A stretch of DNA of 64,000 bases from Hydrogenophaga sp. (GCA_030682835.1 JAUXNG010000073.1:1-64000); one strand, 5' to 3'. Positions 1 through 7,915 are shown, counted from the stretch's first letter. A program made the numbers and translations. Notes: generated from the letters alone by a model not told the origin.

Positions 1-641
1 CCAAGAGCAAGGTCGTGATCTTCGACGCCAACGACGACATCCAGTCCAAAAAGGGCCTGTTCGTGAAGGCCTGGAAGGAGCACTACGACGGCATGATCGA
101 TTACCGCCCCAAGCACCGCGTGACCGACGTGGACGCTGCCACCAACACCCTGAAGTTCGAATTCAACGACGACTTCAAGGCCGGTGTGGCCAACGTGGTG
201 CCCGCCATGCGCGCCGGTGACATCGCCGTCAAGACCGGCCTGGCCACCGCCAACAACCGCTGGTGCGAGGTGGACTTCCTGACCTTTGAGTCCAAGGCCC
301 AGAAAAACATCCACGTGCTGGGTGACGCGATCCAGATCGCCCCGGGGATGCCCAAGTCAGGCCACATGGCCAACCAGCATGGCAAAACCTGCGCTGCGGC
401 CGTGGTCTCGCTGTTGGCTGGCAAAGAGCCACCGAGCCTGCCGCTGTACGCCAACACCTGCTACAGCTTCGTGACCGACGAAGACGTGGTCCACGTGGCC
501 AGCGTGCACCGCTACGACGCGGAGCAGAAGACCATGCTCACGGTGCCGGGCTCCGGCGGCGTGTCAAGCGCCGCCAGCGAACTGGAAGGGCGCTACGCAC
601 ACGCCTGGGCACGCAACATCTGGGCAGACACATTGGCTTGA
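1..641 (+). CDS. fccB: Sulfide dehydrogenase (flavocytochrome c) flavoprotein subunit, copy 1, 5' end outside window
   Basis: This is the C-terminal half of an FCSD/SoxF-type flavoprotein, which oxidises sulfide in the periplasm and passes electrons to a c-type cytochrome. The reading frame is open from the first bases, so the gene is cut by the window edge rather than broken. Its roughly 210 visible residues match the C-terminal half of the complete copy at 2528-3811 at about 89% identity by eye, including the HVLGDAIQIAP flavin-binding stretch and the conserved C-terminus ending ARNIWADTLA. A terminator-like hairpin follows at 651-683, before the cytochrome gene, as in the other copy. The substrate could be another reduced sulfur compound, since close FCSD paralogs differ in preference. 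Confidence 0.9.
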   Translation, partial: KSKVVIFDANDDIQSKKGLFVKAWKEHYDGMIDYRPKHRVTDVDAATNTLKFEFNDDFKAGVANVVPAMRAGDIAVKTGLATANNRWCEVDFLTFESKAQKNIHVLGDAIQIAPGMPKSGHMANQHGKTCAAAVVSLLAGKEPPSLPLYANTCYSFVTDEDVVHVASVHRYDAEQKTMLTVPGSGGVSSAASELEGRYAHAWARNIWADTLA

Positions 642-650
642 TGAACTTTT

Positions 651-683
651 GAAAGCGTCCCGGCACCTGACCGGGGCGCTTTT
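651..683 (+). terminator. Rho-independent-type terminator after fccB copy 1
   Basis: An inverted repeat (AAGCGTCCCGG with CCGGGGCGCTT, one mismatch) is followed by a T run. It separates the flavoprotein gene from the downstream cytochrome gene. Confidence 0.7.
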
Positions 684-693
684 ACTCGCATTC

Positions 694-718
694 AAATATC
701 AGTCAAAGATTATGCAAT
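694..718 (+). promoter_or_regulatory. AT-rich box upstream of cytochrome c gene
   Basis: AAATATCAGT at 694-703 is followed by TATGCAAT at 711-718, which runs into the start codon. The same two blocks occur on the minus strand before the second cytochrome copy (AAATATCCGT and TATGCAAT), and joined together before soxB (10400-10416). The shared ATATCAG core may be a SoxR half-site; this is inference from sequence recurrence only. Confidence 0.4.
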
Positions 719-1331
719 GAGCACCGTCATAACCCCATTTTTCACCGGTGCACTGACCGCGGCTGTGCTGCTGAGCAGCTCAGGCGCATGGGCGCAGGCG
801 GACGAGGCGCGCGCGAAAAGAATCGCGGGTGGCTCGTGTTTTCTTTGTCACGGCGCGCAGGGAGAGTCCACCAGCGAGGCGTTCCCCCGTCTGGCGGGTC
901 AAAACGCCGAGTACGTGGCCAAGCAGCTGGAAGCGTTCAAGACCGGGCAACGAAAAAGCTCGGCCATGAATGAAATGGTGGCCAAGCTCACGCCCGACGA
1001 AATGCTGGCGCTGGGCAAATACTACGAAAAAATGAGCCTGCCCCGAGAAGAAGCCAAAGACCCGCAGCTGGCTGCGATGGGGCGTTACGTCTACCACAAC
1101 GGCAACAAATTCAGTGGCGTGCCCTCTTGCGTCAGCTGCCATGGCATGGGCGCTGAAGGTGCAGCCAACCTGCCCCGCCTGGCCACCCAGTTCTCGGGCT
1201 ACATCCACAACCAACTGAAGTCGTTCAACAAACGCGACCGTACCAACGACAACGTGGTGATGCATGTGGTGGCGGAGAAGATGACGGAGCTGGAGATGGC
1301 GGCCGTCGCCGAGTATGTGAGCAGCAAGTAG
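717..1331 (+). CDS. Dihaem cytochrome c4-like protein, copy 1
   Basis: This is a 204-aa exported cytochrome with a signal peptide (cleavage near AWA-QA, residues 25-27) and two haem c sites, CFLCH at residues 41-45 and CVSCH at 138-142. That is the two-domain arrangement of the cytochrome c4/c553 family. It probably accepts electrons from the sulfide dehydrogenase or Sox system and passes them to a terminal oxidase. Its mature part is nearly identical to the copy at 1845-2456, while the signal peptides differ. No good ribosome binding site is visible before the ATG (only AAAGA), whereas the other copy has GAGG, so this copy may be translated less well. Confidence 0.9.
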   Translation: MSTVITPFFTGALTAAVLLSSSGAWAQADEARAKRIAGGSCFLCHGAQGESTSEAFPRLAGQNAEYVAKQLEAFKTGQRKSSAMNEMVAKLTPDEMLALGKYYEKMSLPREEAKDPQLAAMGRYVYHNGNKFSGVPSCVSCHGMGAEGAANLPRLATQFSGYIHNQLKSFNKRDRTNDNVVMHVVAEKMTELEMAAVAEYVSSK

Positions 1332-1844
1332 AGATACCCCCCGCGCCGCGCTTTCAGCGCGCCACCCCCCAGGGGGCGAAGCGCGTGGCCCGGCAAAGCC
1401 GGTTGGCACTGGCCCCACCCCCGTCGCTTGTTCGCTGCGCGTAACCTCTCCGCCCCTCAAGGGGCGATGCGTGTGGCCCGGCAAAGCCGGTTCCACCGCA
1501 TCCTGGGCTGGGGCATTTCACGCCGGAGAGGTAACCCGATCCCGATCCCGATTCCGTGCTTCGCCGTGTGGCCGGGCTGAGCAGTGCAGGGGCGAGCGGA
1601 TCAGGGCGGGCGTTGTTTGAGCCGAAGGCGAGTTCAGCCCGACCCCGCTCGAACCGAGCAGCGAAAGGCACCGCGAAGCGGCCCGGACTTCGGCTCGCCT
1701 TTTCTTTGCCTTCTTTCTTTTGGCGAAGCAAAAGAAAGAAGGTCGGCCGCCGGGCCGAGACCCGGCACGCCACAGGTGCCAACACTGCACCGAATAAGCA
1801 AAAGGCGCCCCGCGGGGCGCCTCCAGCATGGAAGAAAAATCAGG
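1332..1844. repeat. 513-bp gap between convergent cytochrome genes, filled with GC-rich palindromic repeats
   Basis: No credible gene is seen here. At 1340-1500 there are two tandem copies of a palindromic element with the signatures GGCCCGGCAAAGCCGGTT and CCCCTCAAGGGG. The same family recurs at 6247-6335, 31175-31290, 33310-33390 and 62291-62521. A perfect 14-bp hairpin (CCTTCTTTCTTTTG, loop GCGAAG) lies at 1709-1742 and could end transcription from the left. An 18-nt palindrome at 1804-1821 ends transcription from the right. Confidence 0.8.
1804..1821 (-). terminator. Terminator for cytochrome c copy 2
   Basis: GGCGCCCCGCGGGGCGCC is a perfect palindrome followed, on the minus strand, by TTTT, just downstream of the cytochrome stop codon. 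Confidence 0.7.
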
Positions 1845-2456
1845 TCACTTGCTACTGAGGTACTCCGCCACCGCCACCATTTCCAGCTCCGTCATCTTCT
1901 CCGCCACCACATGCATCACCGCGTTGTCGTTCGTGCGGCCGCGCTTGTTGAAGGACTTCAGCTGGGTGTGGAGGTAGCCCGAGAACTGGGTGGCCAGGCG
2001 GGGCAGGTTGGCGGCGCCTTCGCCGTTGGCACCGTGGCAGGCCACGCAGGCCGGCACGCCACTGAACTTGTTGCCGTTGTGGTAGAGGTACTGGCCCATG
2101 GCCGCGAGTTGCGGGTCTTTCGCTTCTTCGCGCGGCAGGCTCATCTTCTCGTAATAGCGGCCGAGCGCCAGCATTTCGTCGGATGTCAGCTTGGCCACCA
2201 TCTCGGCCATGGCCGTGCTCTTGCGCTGCCCGGACTTGAAGGCTTCCAGCTGTTTGGCGGTGTATTCGGCATGCTGCCCGGCGAGGCGGGGAAAGATCTC
2301 GCTGGTCGATTCTCCCTTGGCGCCGTGACACAGGAAGCACGAACCCCCGGCGATCCGCTTGGCGCGTGCTTCGTCGGCCTGCGCCCAAGCGCTGGACGTG
2401 GAGGCCGCCATGCCCACGGCAGCCAGGATAAACAGGGCAGATCGAGACAATTTCAT
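1845..2456 (-). CDS. Dihaem cytochrome c4-like protein, copy 2
   Basis: This 203-aa secreted cytochrome has a signal peptide (SAWAQA cleavage region) and two haem-binding motifs, CFLCH in the first half and CVACH in the second. It is the paralog of 717-1331; the difference is concentrated in the signal peptide. A GAGG ribosome binding site precedes the ATG. It lies downstream of the complete fccB but behind a strong hairpin (2489-2521), so it is probably a separate transcript or a read-through product. The likely role is electron transfer from sulfide or thiosulfate oxidation; the partner is inferred from position only. Confidence 0.9.
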   Translation of the reverse strand: MKLSRSALFILAAVGMAASTSSAWAQADEARAKRIAGGSCFLCHGAKGESTSEIFPRLAGQHAEYTAKQLEAFKSGQRKSTAMAEMVAKLTSDEMLALGRYYEKMSLPREEAKDPQLAAMGQYLYHNGNKFSGVPACVACHGANGEGAANLPRLATQFSGYLHTQLKSFNKRGRTNDNAVMHVVAEKMTELEMVAVAEYLSSK

Positions 2457-2488
2457 TGCATAACCTCAAACGGATATTTGTCCGCAGA

Positions 2489-2521
2489 AAAAGGCTCCGG
2501 CCTCAGCGGCCGGAGCCTTTC
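2489..2521 (-). terminator. Hairpin terminator between fccB copy 2 and cytochrome copy 2
   Basis: AAAGGCTCCGGCC and GGCCGGAGCCTTT form a perfect 13-bp stem with a 5-nt loop, flanked by A and T runs on both strands, so it could act in either direction. Confidence 0.8.
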
Positions 2522-2527
2522 AGGTGG

Positions 2528-3811
2528 TCAGGCCAGTGTATCGGCCCAGATGTTGCGTGCCCAGGCCAGCGCGTAGCGGCCTTCCAATTCGCTGGCCGCG
2601 GCGGACACGCCGCCCGAGCCCGGCACCGTGACCATGGTCTTCTTCTCGGCGTCGTAGCGGTGCACGCTGGCCACATGCACCACGTCTTCTTCGGTCACGA
2701 AGCTGTAGCAGGTGTTGGCATAGAGCGGCAGCTGCGGCGGCTCCTGGCCCATGAGCAGGTTGACCACCGCAGCGGCGCAGGTCTTGCCGTGCTGGTTGGC
2801 CATGTGGCCCGACTTGGGCATGGCCGGCGCGATCTGGATCGCGTCGCCCAGCACGTGGATGTTCTTTGCGGCCTTCGATTCGAAGGTGAGGAAGTCCACC
2901 TCGCACCAGCGGGCATTGGCCGTGGCCAGGCCCGTCTTCACGGCGATGTCGCCTGCGCGCATGCTGGGGATCACGTTGGCCACATCGGCCTTGAAGTCGT
3001 CGTTGAATTCGAACCTCAGCGTGTTCGTGGCGGCGTCCACGTCGGTCACCCGGTGCTTGGGGCGGTATTCGATGATGCCCTTGTAGTGCTCGTCCCAGGC
3101 CTTCATGAACAGGCCCTTCTTCGACGTGATGTCATCGTTGGCGTCGAAGATCACGACCTTGCTCTTCGGCTTGGCTTTCTTGAAGTAGCTGGCCACCACG
3201 CAGGCACGCTCGTAGGGGCCGGGCGGGCAGCGGTAGGGCGCCAGGGGAATCGACATCGCGTAAACGCCACCGTCGGGCATGGCTTCGAGCTGCTGGCGCA
3301 GGGCCACGGTCTGGGCGCCGGCCTTCCACGCGTGGAGCACCTTGTCTTTGGCGGCCTGGCTGGACATGCCTGGCAGGCTGTCCCACATGAAGTCGATGCC
3401 CGGCGAGACGATCAGGCGGTCGTAGGGCAGCTCGCCGCCGCTGGCCAGCTTGACGATGCGCTTGTCCGGGTCGATGCTGGTCACCATGTCGCGCACCAGC
3501 TTCACGCCGTGGCGCTTGCTGAGGTTGTCATACGGCGTGGTGATGTCGGCCATGGTCTTGTAGCCGCCGACCACCAGGTTGGAAATGGGGCATGAGACAA
3601 ACGATGCGTTCGGTTCCACCAGGGTCACCTGCACGCGGTTGTCGGAGAACATGCGCAGGTACTTGGCAGCGGTGGCGCCGCCGTAGCCGCCTCCCACCAC
3701 CACCACCTTGGGGCCATTGCCGCCGGTGGCAGCACAGCCACCCAGCAGGCTCAGGCCGGCCACGGCCGAGCCGGCGCCCAGCGTTTGAACGAATTGACGA
3801 CGTTGGATCAT
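2528..3811 (-). CDS. fccB: Sulfide dehydrogenase (flavocytochrome c) flavoprotein subunit, copy 2
   Basis: This 427-aa FAD protein of the FCSD/SoxF family oxidises sulfide in the periplasm. The N-terminus has a twin-arginine signal (QRRQFVQTLG) with a lipobox-like LLGGC ending at Cys26. The dinucleotide-binding motif VVGGGYGGATAA follows at about residues 38-49, and a CPPGPYERAC segment and HVLGDAIQIAP lie further on, as expected for FCSD. It starts 13 bp after the small cytochrome gene at 3825-4127, forming an fccA-fccB pair. The lipobox raises the possibility of membrane anchoring, but a Tat-exported soluble subunit is also possible. Confidence 0.93.
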   Translation of the reverse strand: MIQRRQFVQTLGAGSAVAGLSLLGGCAATGGNGPKVVVVGGGYGGATAAKYLRMFSDNRVQVTLVEPNASFVSCPISNLVVGGYKTMADITTPYDNLSKRHGVKLVRDMVTSIDPDKRIVKLASGGELPYDRLIVSPGIDFMWDSLPGMSSQAAKDKVLHAWKAGAQTVALRQQLEAMPDGGVYAMSIPLAPYRCPPGPYERACVVASYFKKAKPKSKVVIFDANDDITSKKGLFMKAWDEHYKGIIEYRPKHRVTDVDAATNTLRFEFNDDFKADVANVIPSMRAGDIAVKTGLATANARWCEVDFLTFESKAAKNIHVLGDAIQIAPAMPKSGHMANQHGKTCAAAVVNLLMGQEPPQLPLYANTCYSFVTEEDVVHVASVHRYDAEKKTMVTVPGSGGVSAAASELEGRYALAWARNIWADTLA

Positions 3812-3824
3812 GGTGCGGCTCCTC

Positions 3825-4127
3825 TTATTTCTTTTGTGCGGCGAAGTAGGCGGTGATCTGGGCCAGCTGCTCGTCGGAGTAGCCTTTGCTGATCTGGTGC
3901 ATCAGCGTGGCGGGCTTTCGGCCGCTCTTGAAGTCCAGCATCTTCTGCAGCATCTCGTCCTTGTCCTTGCCGGCGAGCGACTCCATGCCCGGCAGGGCGC
4001 GGCCTTCGGTGCCGTGGCAGTTGGCGCACGCCGCGGCCCACACCCGAATCTGATTGACCTGGGCCTGAGCGCTCGCGGCCATCAGGCACAGGGCGCCTGC
4101 GGCCAGCCACTTGGTTGACTTCACCAT
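3825..4127 (-). CDS. fccA: Small monohaem cytochrome c, FccA/SoxE-like
   Basis: This is a secreted single-haem cytochrome of about 100 aa with a CANCHG site and a cleaved signal peptide ending AQAQ. It probably forms the cytochrome subunit for the flavoprotein encoded immediately downstream. Three ATG codons lie in a row (4133, 4130, 4127). GGAG sits directly against the first, so the third ATG at 4127 has the best spacing (6 nt) and was chosen. The gene diverges from the ArsR-type regulator gene across a 365-bp regulatory gap. Confidence 0.85.
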   Translation of the reverse strand: MVKSTKWLAAGALCLMAASAQAQVNQIRVWAAACANCHGTEGRALPGMESLAGKDKDEMLQKMLDFKSGRKPATLMHQISKGYSDEQLAQITAYFAAQKK

Positions 4128-4492
4128 CATCATCTCCAGAGGAAAAGTTATTAGAACAGCGCTCAAAACTGTAGCAGAGCGGCGCGGGCTTGCTATCTAT
4201 CAGTACGTACGCATATTTAGATAATTGATCCTATCACCGCACCCTTCAGCACCTGAACGGTGAAAACCCTAGCGCTTTTCCATGCAGAAAAGGCTGGCTG
4301 GGTCAGGCGGGCGTCAGCGTGGTGGGAGAAGGCCCCGCGCATACAGGTCGCCCCCGTAGCGGGCCGGTGACAGGGCGGAAGTGCCGGCTGTCAGGAAACC
4401 GCGAGGAATCCGGGTTTACACTAATCGTTATATCAGCAAGCACTCATATAGTTGGTGCATTGCCCCTGATCTGTCACCCGGAGAAGTCTTCT
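4128..4492. promoter_or_regulatory. Divergent fccA / soxR-soxC control region
   Basis: This 365-bp gap has no convincing gene and is more AT-rich than its surroundings. Two AT-rich clusters stand out. One lies at 4194-4232 and contains CTATCAGT at 4197-4204. The other is an inverted repeat TATAT-N12-ATATA at 4429-4450 that overlaps a -10-like TATAGT at 4447-4452. TTATATCAGC at 4428-4437 matches TTATATAAGC at 7488-7497 in nine of ten positions. An ArsR-type repressor commonly binds such AT-rich repeats over its own promoter; which one is the true operator is inference. Confidence 0.5.
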
Positions 4493-4903
4493 GTGGATGC
4501 CCTGCACGCCGTCTTCGAATCCGTTGCCCGCTACTTCAGCGTGCTCGGCGAACCCACGCGCCTGCGCATCCTGCACGCCCTATGCCAGGAAGAAAAGTGC
4601 GTGACCGAGATCCTCAAGAGCACCGGTCTGGCACAGGCGAACGCTTCGCGCCACCTGGGCCTCATGTACCAGTCGGGTCTGCTGTCCCGTCGCCGCGAAG
4701 GCAATCAGATCTTCTACAAGGTTGCCGATCCGAGCTACGTCGAGCTGTGCCGCGCGGTGTCCTTGCAGATCGCCCTGCGCACTGGCGGCGCGGCGCCGGG
4801 CGCATCGGCGTCCGGCTTTGACCTGTTGCAGCCGCGTCCCCCCACGGCCCACCCAGCCATCCCTGCATCCCCTGCCAACCACAAGGAAAAAGAAAGTGTC
4901 TAA
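4493..4903 (+). CDS. soxR: ArsR-family transcriptional regulator, SoxR-like
   Basis: This is a winged-helix repressor of about 136 aa. Residues 5-100 contain the ArsR fold: a GEPTRLRILHAL helix, a CVTEIL segment, and a recognition helix around QANASRHLGLMYQSGLL. The start is a GTG at 4493 with GGAG nine bases upstream; longer upstream frames lack family similarity. ArsR-type SoxR proteins control sox operons in other sulfur oxidisers, where a thiol or sulfur signal relieves repression; here Cys in EEKCVTEI and a later LCRA Cys could be the sensor pair. The 3' end overlaps the soxC start, so the regulator and the operon are translationally coupled. Confidence 0.85.
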   Translation: MDALHAVFESVARYFSVLGEPTRLRILHALCQEEKCVTEILKSTGLAQANASRHLGLMYQSGLLSRRREGNQIFYKVADPSYVELCRAVSLQIALRTGGAAPGASASGFDLLQPRPPTAHPAIPASPANHKEKESV

Positions 4904-6239
4904 AGACCTGAGCGACGTCATCGGGCGCGTGCTTCCCGCGCCTGAAAACCACCTGAGTGCGGAGAAGCTGGAGCTGGCCCGCAAGGCGCGGCGCAGTTTC
5001 ATGGGCAAGGCGCTGGCCATGGGCGCTGGCGTGGCCGGCACGGCAGCGGCTGCCGGCAAGGCCCTGGCCGCCGAGGGTGAAGCGGCCATCCTGAAGCTGC
5101 CGCCGCACAGCGTGGGTCTGGGTCAGCCTGTTGCGATGGAGGGCTACGGCACGCCGAGCAAATGGGAGGGCAATCTGCAGCGCCGGGAAAGTCCCGGTCT
5201 CACCCGGGTGCCCCAGGCCTCGGTCAGCTTCACGCCCTTGCAGGGCCTGTTCGGCATCATCACGCCCAGCGGCCTGCATTTCGAGCGCCACCACCAGGGC
5301 TGGTGGGACATCGATCCCTCGCAGCACCGCCTGATGGTCAATGGCCTGGTCAAGCGCGAGCGCGTCTTCACCATGGACGACCTGATGCGCCTGCCCAGCG
5401 TGTCGCGCATCCACTTCATCGAGTGCGGTGCCAACTCGGCGCCCGAATGGGGCAACGTGGCCCTTCCCTCGGTGCAGTACACGCACGGCATGGTCAGCTG
5501 CTGCGAGTTCACCGGCGTGCTGCTCTCCACGCTGCTCGAGATGTGCGGCTATGACAAGAAGAACGGCAAATACGTGCTGGCCGAAGGCGCCGACGGCTCT
5601 TCCATGACGCGCACGATCGACATCGATCGCGCCATGGACGACTGCATCGTCGCCTGGGCCATGAACGGCGAGATGCTGCGCCCCGAAAACGGCTACCCGC
5701 TGCGCCTGGTGGTGCCGGGCATCCAGGGCGTGAGCTGGGTGAAGTACCTGCGCCGCATCGAAGTGGGCGACCAGAAGTACGCCACCAAGGACGAGGCGAT
5801 CCACTACATCGACCACATGCCCGACGGCACGCACCGCCAGTACACCGGCATCCAGGAATGCAAGAGCGTGATCACCACGCCATCGGGCAGCCAGACGCTG
5901 CTGGACAAGGGCTACTACAACGTCACCGGACTGGCCTGGTCGGGGCGCGGCAGCATCAAGCGCGTGGACGTGAGCGTGGACGGTGGCCGCAACTGGCGCA
6001 CCGCGCGCCTGGAAGGCCCGATCCTGCCCAAGGCGCTGACGCGTTTCAACATCGACTGGGTGTGGGACGGCAAGCCCGCCATTCTGCAAAGCCGCGCCAT
6101 CGACAGCACCGGCTATGTGCAACCCAAGATCAACCAGCTGCGCGCAGCGCGCGGCACCCGGTCGGTCTACCACCAGAACGCCATCCAGTCGTGGCGCGTC
6201 GCCGAGAACGGTGAAGTTTCCAACGTGCAGGTGTACTGA
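4896..6239 (+). CDS. soxC: Sulfane dehydrogenase molybdoprotein subunit SoxC
   Basis: This 447-aa sulfite-oxidase-family molybdenum protein is the catalytic half of SoxCD, which oxidises the sulfane sulfur bound to SoxYZ. The Tat-type signal reads ARRSFMGKA near residue 30, and the molybdopterin-coordinating Cys lies in ECGANS at about residue 177. The C-terminal half is the Mo-cofactor dimerisation domain with VDVSVDGGRNW. The start is GTG at 4896, eight bases after AAGGA, and overlaps the end of the regulator gene by 8 bases. An ATG-less N-terminus is unusual but the spacing and homology fit well. Confidence 0.95.
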   Translation: MSKDLSDVIGRVLPAPENHLSAEKLELARKARRSFMGKALAMGAGVAGTAAAAGKALAAEGEAAILKLPPHSVGLGQPVAMEGYGTPSKWEGNLQRRESPGLTRVPQASVSFTPLQGLFGIITPSGLHFERHHQGWWDIDPSQHRLMVNGLVKRERVFTMDDLMRLPSVSRIHFIECGANSAPEWGNVALPSVQYTHGMVSCCEFTGVLLSTLLEMCGYDKKNGKYVLAEGADGSSMTRTIDIDRAMDDCIVAWAMNGEMLRPENGYPLRLVVPGIQGVSWVKYLRRIEVGDQKYATKDEAIHYIDHMPDGTHRQYTGIQECKSVITTPSGSQTLLDKGYYNVTGLAWSGRGSIKRVDVSVDGGRNWRTARLEGPILPKALTRFNIDWVWDGKPAILQSRAIDSTGYVQPKINQLRAARGTRSVYHQNAIQSWRVAENGEVSNVQVY

Positions 6240-6240
6240 T

Positions 6241-7419
6241 ATGACCTCCCCCGTCGCTTATTCACTTCGTGTAAACGCATCCCCCCTCAAGGGGGCAAAG
6301 CCTGCCGCCCGGCAAAGCCGGTTCGGCGGCTTTCTGGACAGCTCGCGCGGCATTGTTGCGTTCGCTGTTGCCGCCATGGCCTTTGCGGCTGCCCCGGTTT
6401 CGGCCCAGACCAAGCCCTGGAACGACATCGGGCGCTACGCCACGCCGGCCGAGGTCAAGGCCTGGGACATCGATGTGCGGCCCGATTTCAAGGGCTTGCC
6501 CAAGGGTGCGGGCAGTGTGGCCAAGGGCGAAGAGGTGTGGGAGGCCAAGTGCGCGTCCTGCCACGGCAGCTTTGGTGAGTCCAACGAGGTGTTCACGCCC
6601 ATCGTGGGCGGCACGACCAAGGCCGACATCGAGCGTGGACGTGTGAAGAACCTGGAGGAGGGCAGCAGCTTCCCCCAGAAGACCACCATGATGAAGCTGG
6701 CCACGGTCTCCACGCTGTGGGACTACATCAACCGCGCCATGCCCTGGAACGCACCCAAGACGCTCACCACCGAAGAGGTGTACGGCGTGACGGCCTACAT
6801 CCTGAGCCTGGCCGAAGTGGTTCCGACCGACTTCACGCTGAGTGACCAGAACATTGCCGAGGTGCAGAAACGCCTGCCCAATCGCAATGGCATGGTGTTC
6901 TATGAGCCACTGTGGAAGGTGAATGGCAAGGGCGATGTAAAGAACGTGGCCTGCATGAAGGACTGCCCGGTGGACGCCACCATCCGTTCGTCGCTGCCCG
7001 ACTTTGCGCGCGATGCCCATGGCAACATCCAGGAGCAGAACCGCGTGATCGGTCCGGTGCGGGGTGCCGACACGACCAAGCCCGCGCCCAAGGTGCTGCC
7101 CGGTGCCGGTGCCCAGCCCGCCTTGCCGGTGGCGATGGTCACACCCAAAGCCAGCACGGGTGCCCCCGATGTGAAGGCCATGCTCAACAGCAACAGCTGC
7201 ACCGCCTGCCACGGCATGAAGAACAAAATTGTGGGCCCAGGCTTCAACGAGATTGCCGCCAAGCAGAAAGGGCGGGCCGATGCGCACGCCTATCTGCTGG
7301 GCAAGATCAAGGCCGGCGGGTCGGGCGTCTACGGTGCGGTGCCGATGCCACCGCAGCCCGATCTGAAAGATGCCGATGCCCGCGCCATTGCACAGTGGAT
7401 TGCCGACGGGGCGCGCTGA
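6241..7419 (+). CDS. soxD: Sulfane dehydrogenase cytochrome subunit SoxD, with repeat-derived N-terminus
   Basis: This 392-aa dihaem cytochrome partners SoxC. Haem sites are CASCH at residues 104-108 and CTACH at 320-324. It starts 1 base after the soxC stop. The first ~28 residues, before the hydrophobic signal segment (IVAFAVAAMAFAAAPVSAQ), are read from a palindromic repeat (6247-6335) that is otherwise intergenic in this window. The element therefore supplies the N-region of the signal peptide and sits immediately at the start codon. No alternative ATG, GTG or TTG start with a usable signal peptide is visible downstream of the repeat. Confidence 0.92.
   Translation: MTSPVAYSLRVNASPLKGAKPAARQSRFGGFLDSSRGIVAFAVAAMAFAAAPVSAQTKPWNDIGRYATPAEVKAWDIDVRPDFKGLPKGAGSVAKGEEVWEAKCASCHGSFGESNEVFTPIVGGTTKADIERGRVKNLEEGSSFPQKTTMMKLATVSTLWDYINRAMPWNAPKTLTTEEVYGVTAYILSLAEVVPTDFTLSDQNIAEVQKRLPNRNGMVFYEPLWKVNGKGDVKNVACMKDCPVDATIRSSLPDFARDAHGNIQEQNRVIGPVRGADTTKPAPKVLPGAGAQPALPVAMVTPKASTGAPDVKAMLNSNSCTACHGMKNKIVGPGFNEIAAKQKGRADAHAYLLGKIKAGGSGVYGAVPMPPQPDLKDADARAIAQWIADGAR
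6247..6335 (+). repeat. Palindromic GC-rich repeat inside soxD coding start
   Basis: The stretch carries CCCCGTCGCTTATTC, CCCCCTCAAGGGGG and CCCGGCAAAGCCGGTT in the same order as the intergenic copy at about 1418-1493. It is translated in frame in soxD. Confidence 0.85.
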
Positions 7420-7485
7420 ACCGACTATCCGAAGAAGCCGGTCCATCCGGTCGAGCCACCGGGGGTTGTCACTCATCAGGCCATT

Positions 7486-7497
7486 GCTTATATAAGC
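7486..7497 (+). promoter_or_regulatory. 12-nt palindrome upstream of cytochrome / soxYZ genes
   Basis: GCTTATATAAGC is a perfect palindrome in the 124-bp gap after soxD. Its TTATATAAGC resembles TTATATCAGC before soxR-soxC. It may mark an internal SoxR-responsive promoter; this is inference. Confidence 0.4.
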
Positions 7498-7543
7498 GTT
7501 AACCCCCTTAACCAACCCTGATCAACTGAAGGAGACTTTCCAC

Positions 7544-7882
7544 ATGAGGATGGACATCAAACACGCGGTGCTCGCTGCCGCCACCCTGCTGGCGACGACG
7601 GGGGCATTTGCCGTTGACGCCGCCGCCGCCAAGGCGCTGGCCGGCAAGAGCGCCTGCCTGGCCTGCCACGCCACCGACAAGAAGCTGGTCGGACCGTCTT
7701 ACAAGGACGTCGCCGCCAAACACAAGGGCCAGGCTAACGCCCTGGACGTGGTGGCTGCGCGCATCAAGTCGGGCGGTTCCGGCATTTACGGTCCGGTCCC
7801 GATGCCCCCACAACCCCAGCTCAAGGACGATGAGCTCAAACTGCTCGCCGGCTGGATCCTCGCCGGCGCCCCCGACAAGTAA
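7544..7882 (+). CDS. Small monohaem cytochrome c of the sox operon
   Basis: This 112-aa protein has a signal peptide (residues 1-24) and one haem site, CLACH at 38-42. The rest includes GGSGIYGPVPMPPQPQL, where the Met in MPPQ is the likely axial ligand. It closely resembles the C-terminal cytochrome domain of SoxD (GGSGVYGAVPMPPQPDL), so it looks like a domain duplicate that became a separate electron carrier. AAGGAG lies nine bases before the ATG. It probably accepts electrons from SoxCD or SoxXA. It is not the dihaem SoxE of Paracoccus, so no symbol is given. Confidence 0.88.
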   Translation: MRMDIKHAVLAAATLLATTGAFAVDAAAAKALAGKSACLACHATDKKLVGPSYKDVAAKHKGQANALDVVAARIKSGGSGIYGPVPMPPQPQLKDDELKLLAGWILAGAPDK

Positions 7883-7915
7883 ACTTCGCCCCCTCTTTTT
7901 CACCAGGAGCCCCCC

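Noticed and set aside
101-457. Long open frames opposite fccB and many other genes
   Set aside because: These are GC-rich shadow frames: low-complexity Arg, Ala, Pro or Gly composition, no ribosome binding sites and no family similarity.
1-641. First flavoprotein copy as a truncated pseudogene
   Set aside because: The frame is open to the window edge and residues match the intact copy throughout, so truncation is due to the window.
1556-1858. Open frames in the gap between the two cytochrome genes
   Set aside because: They read through palindromic repeats and hairpins, so they are unlikely to be genes.
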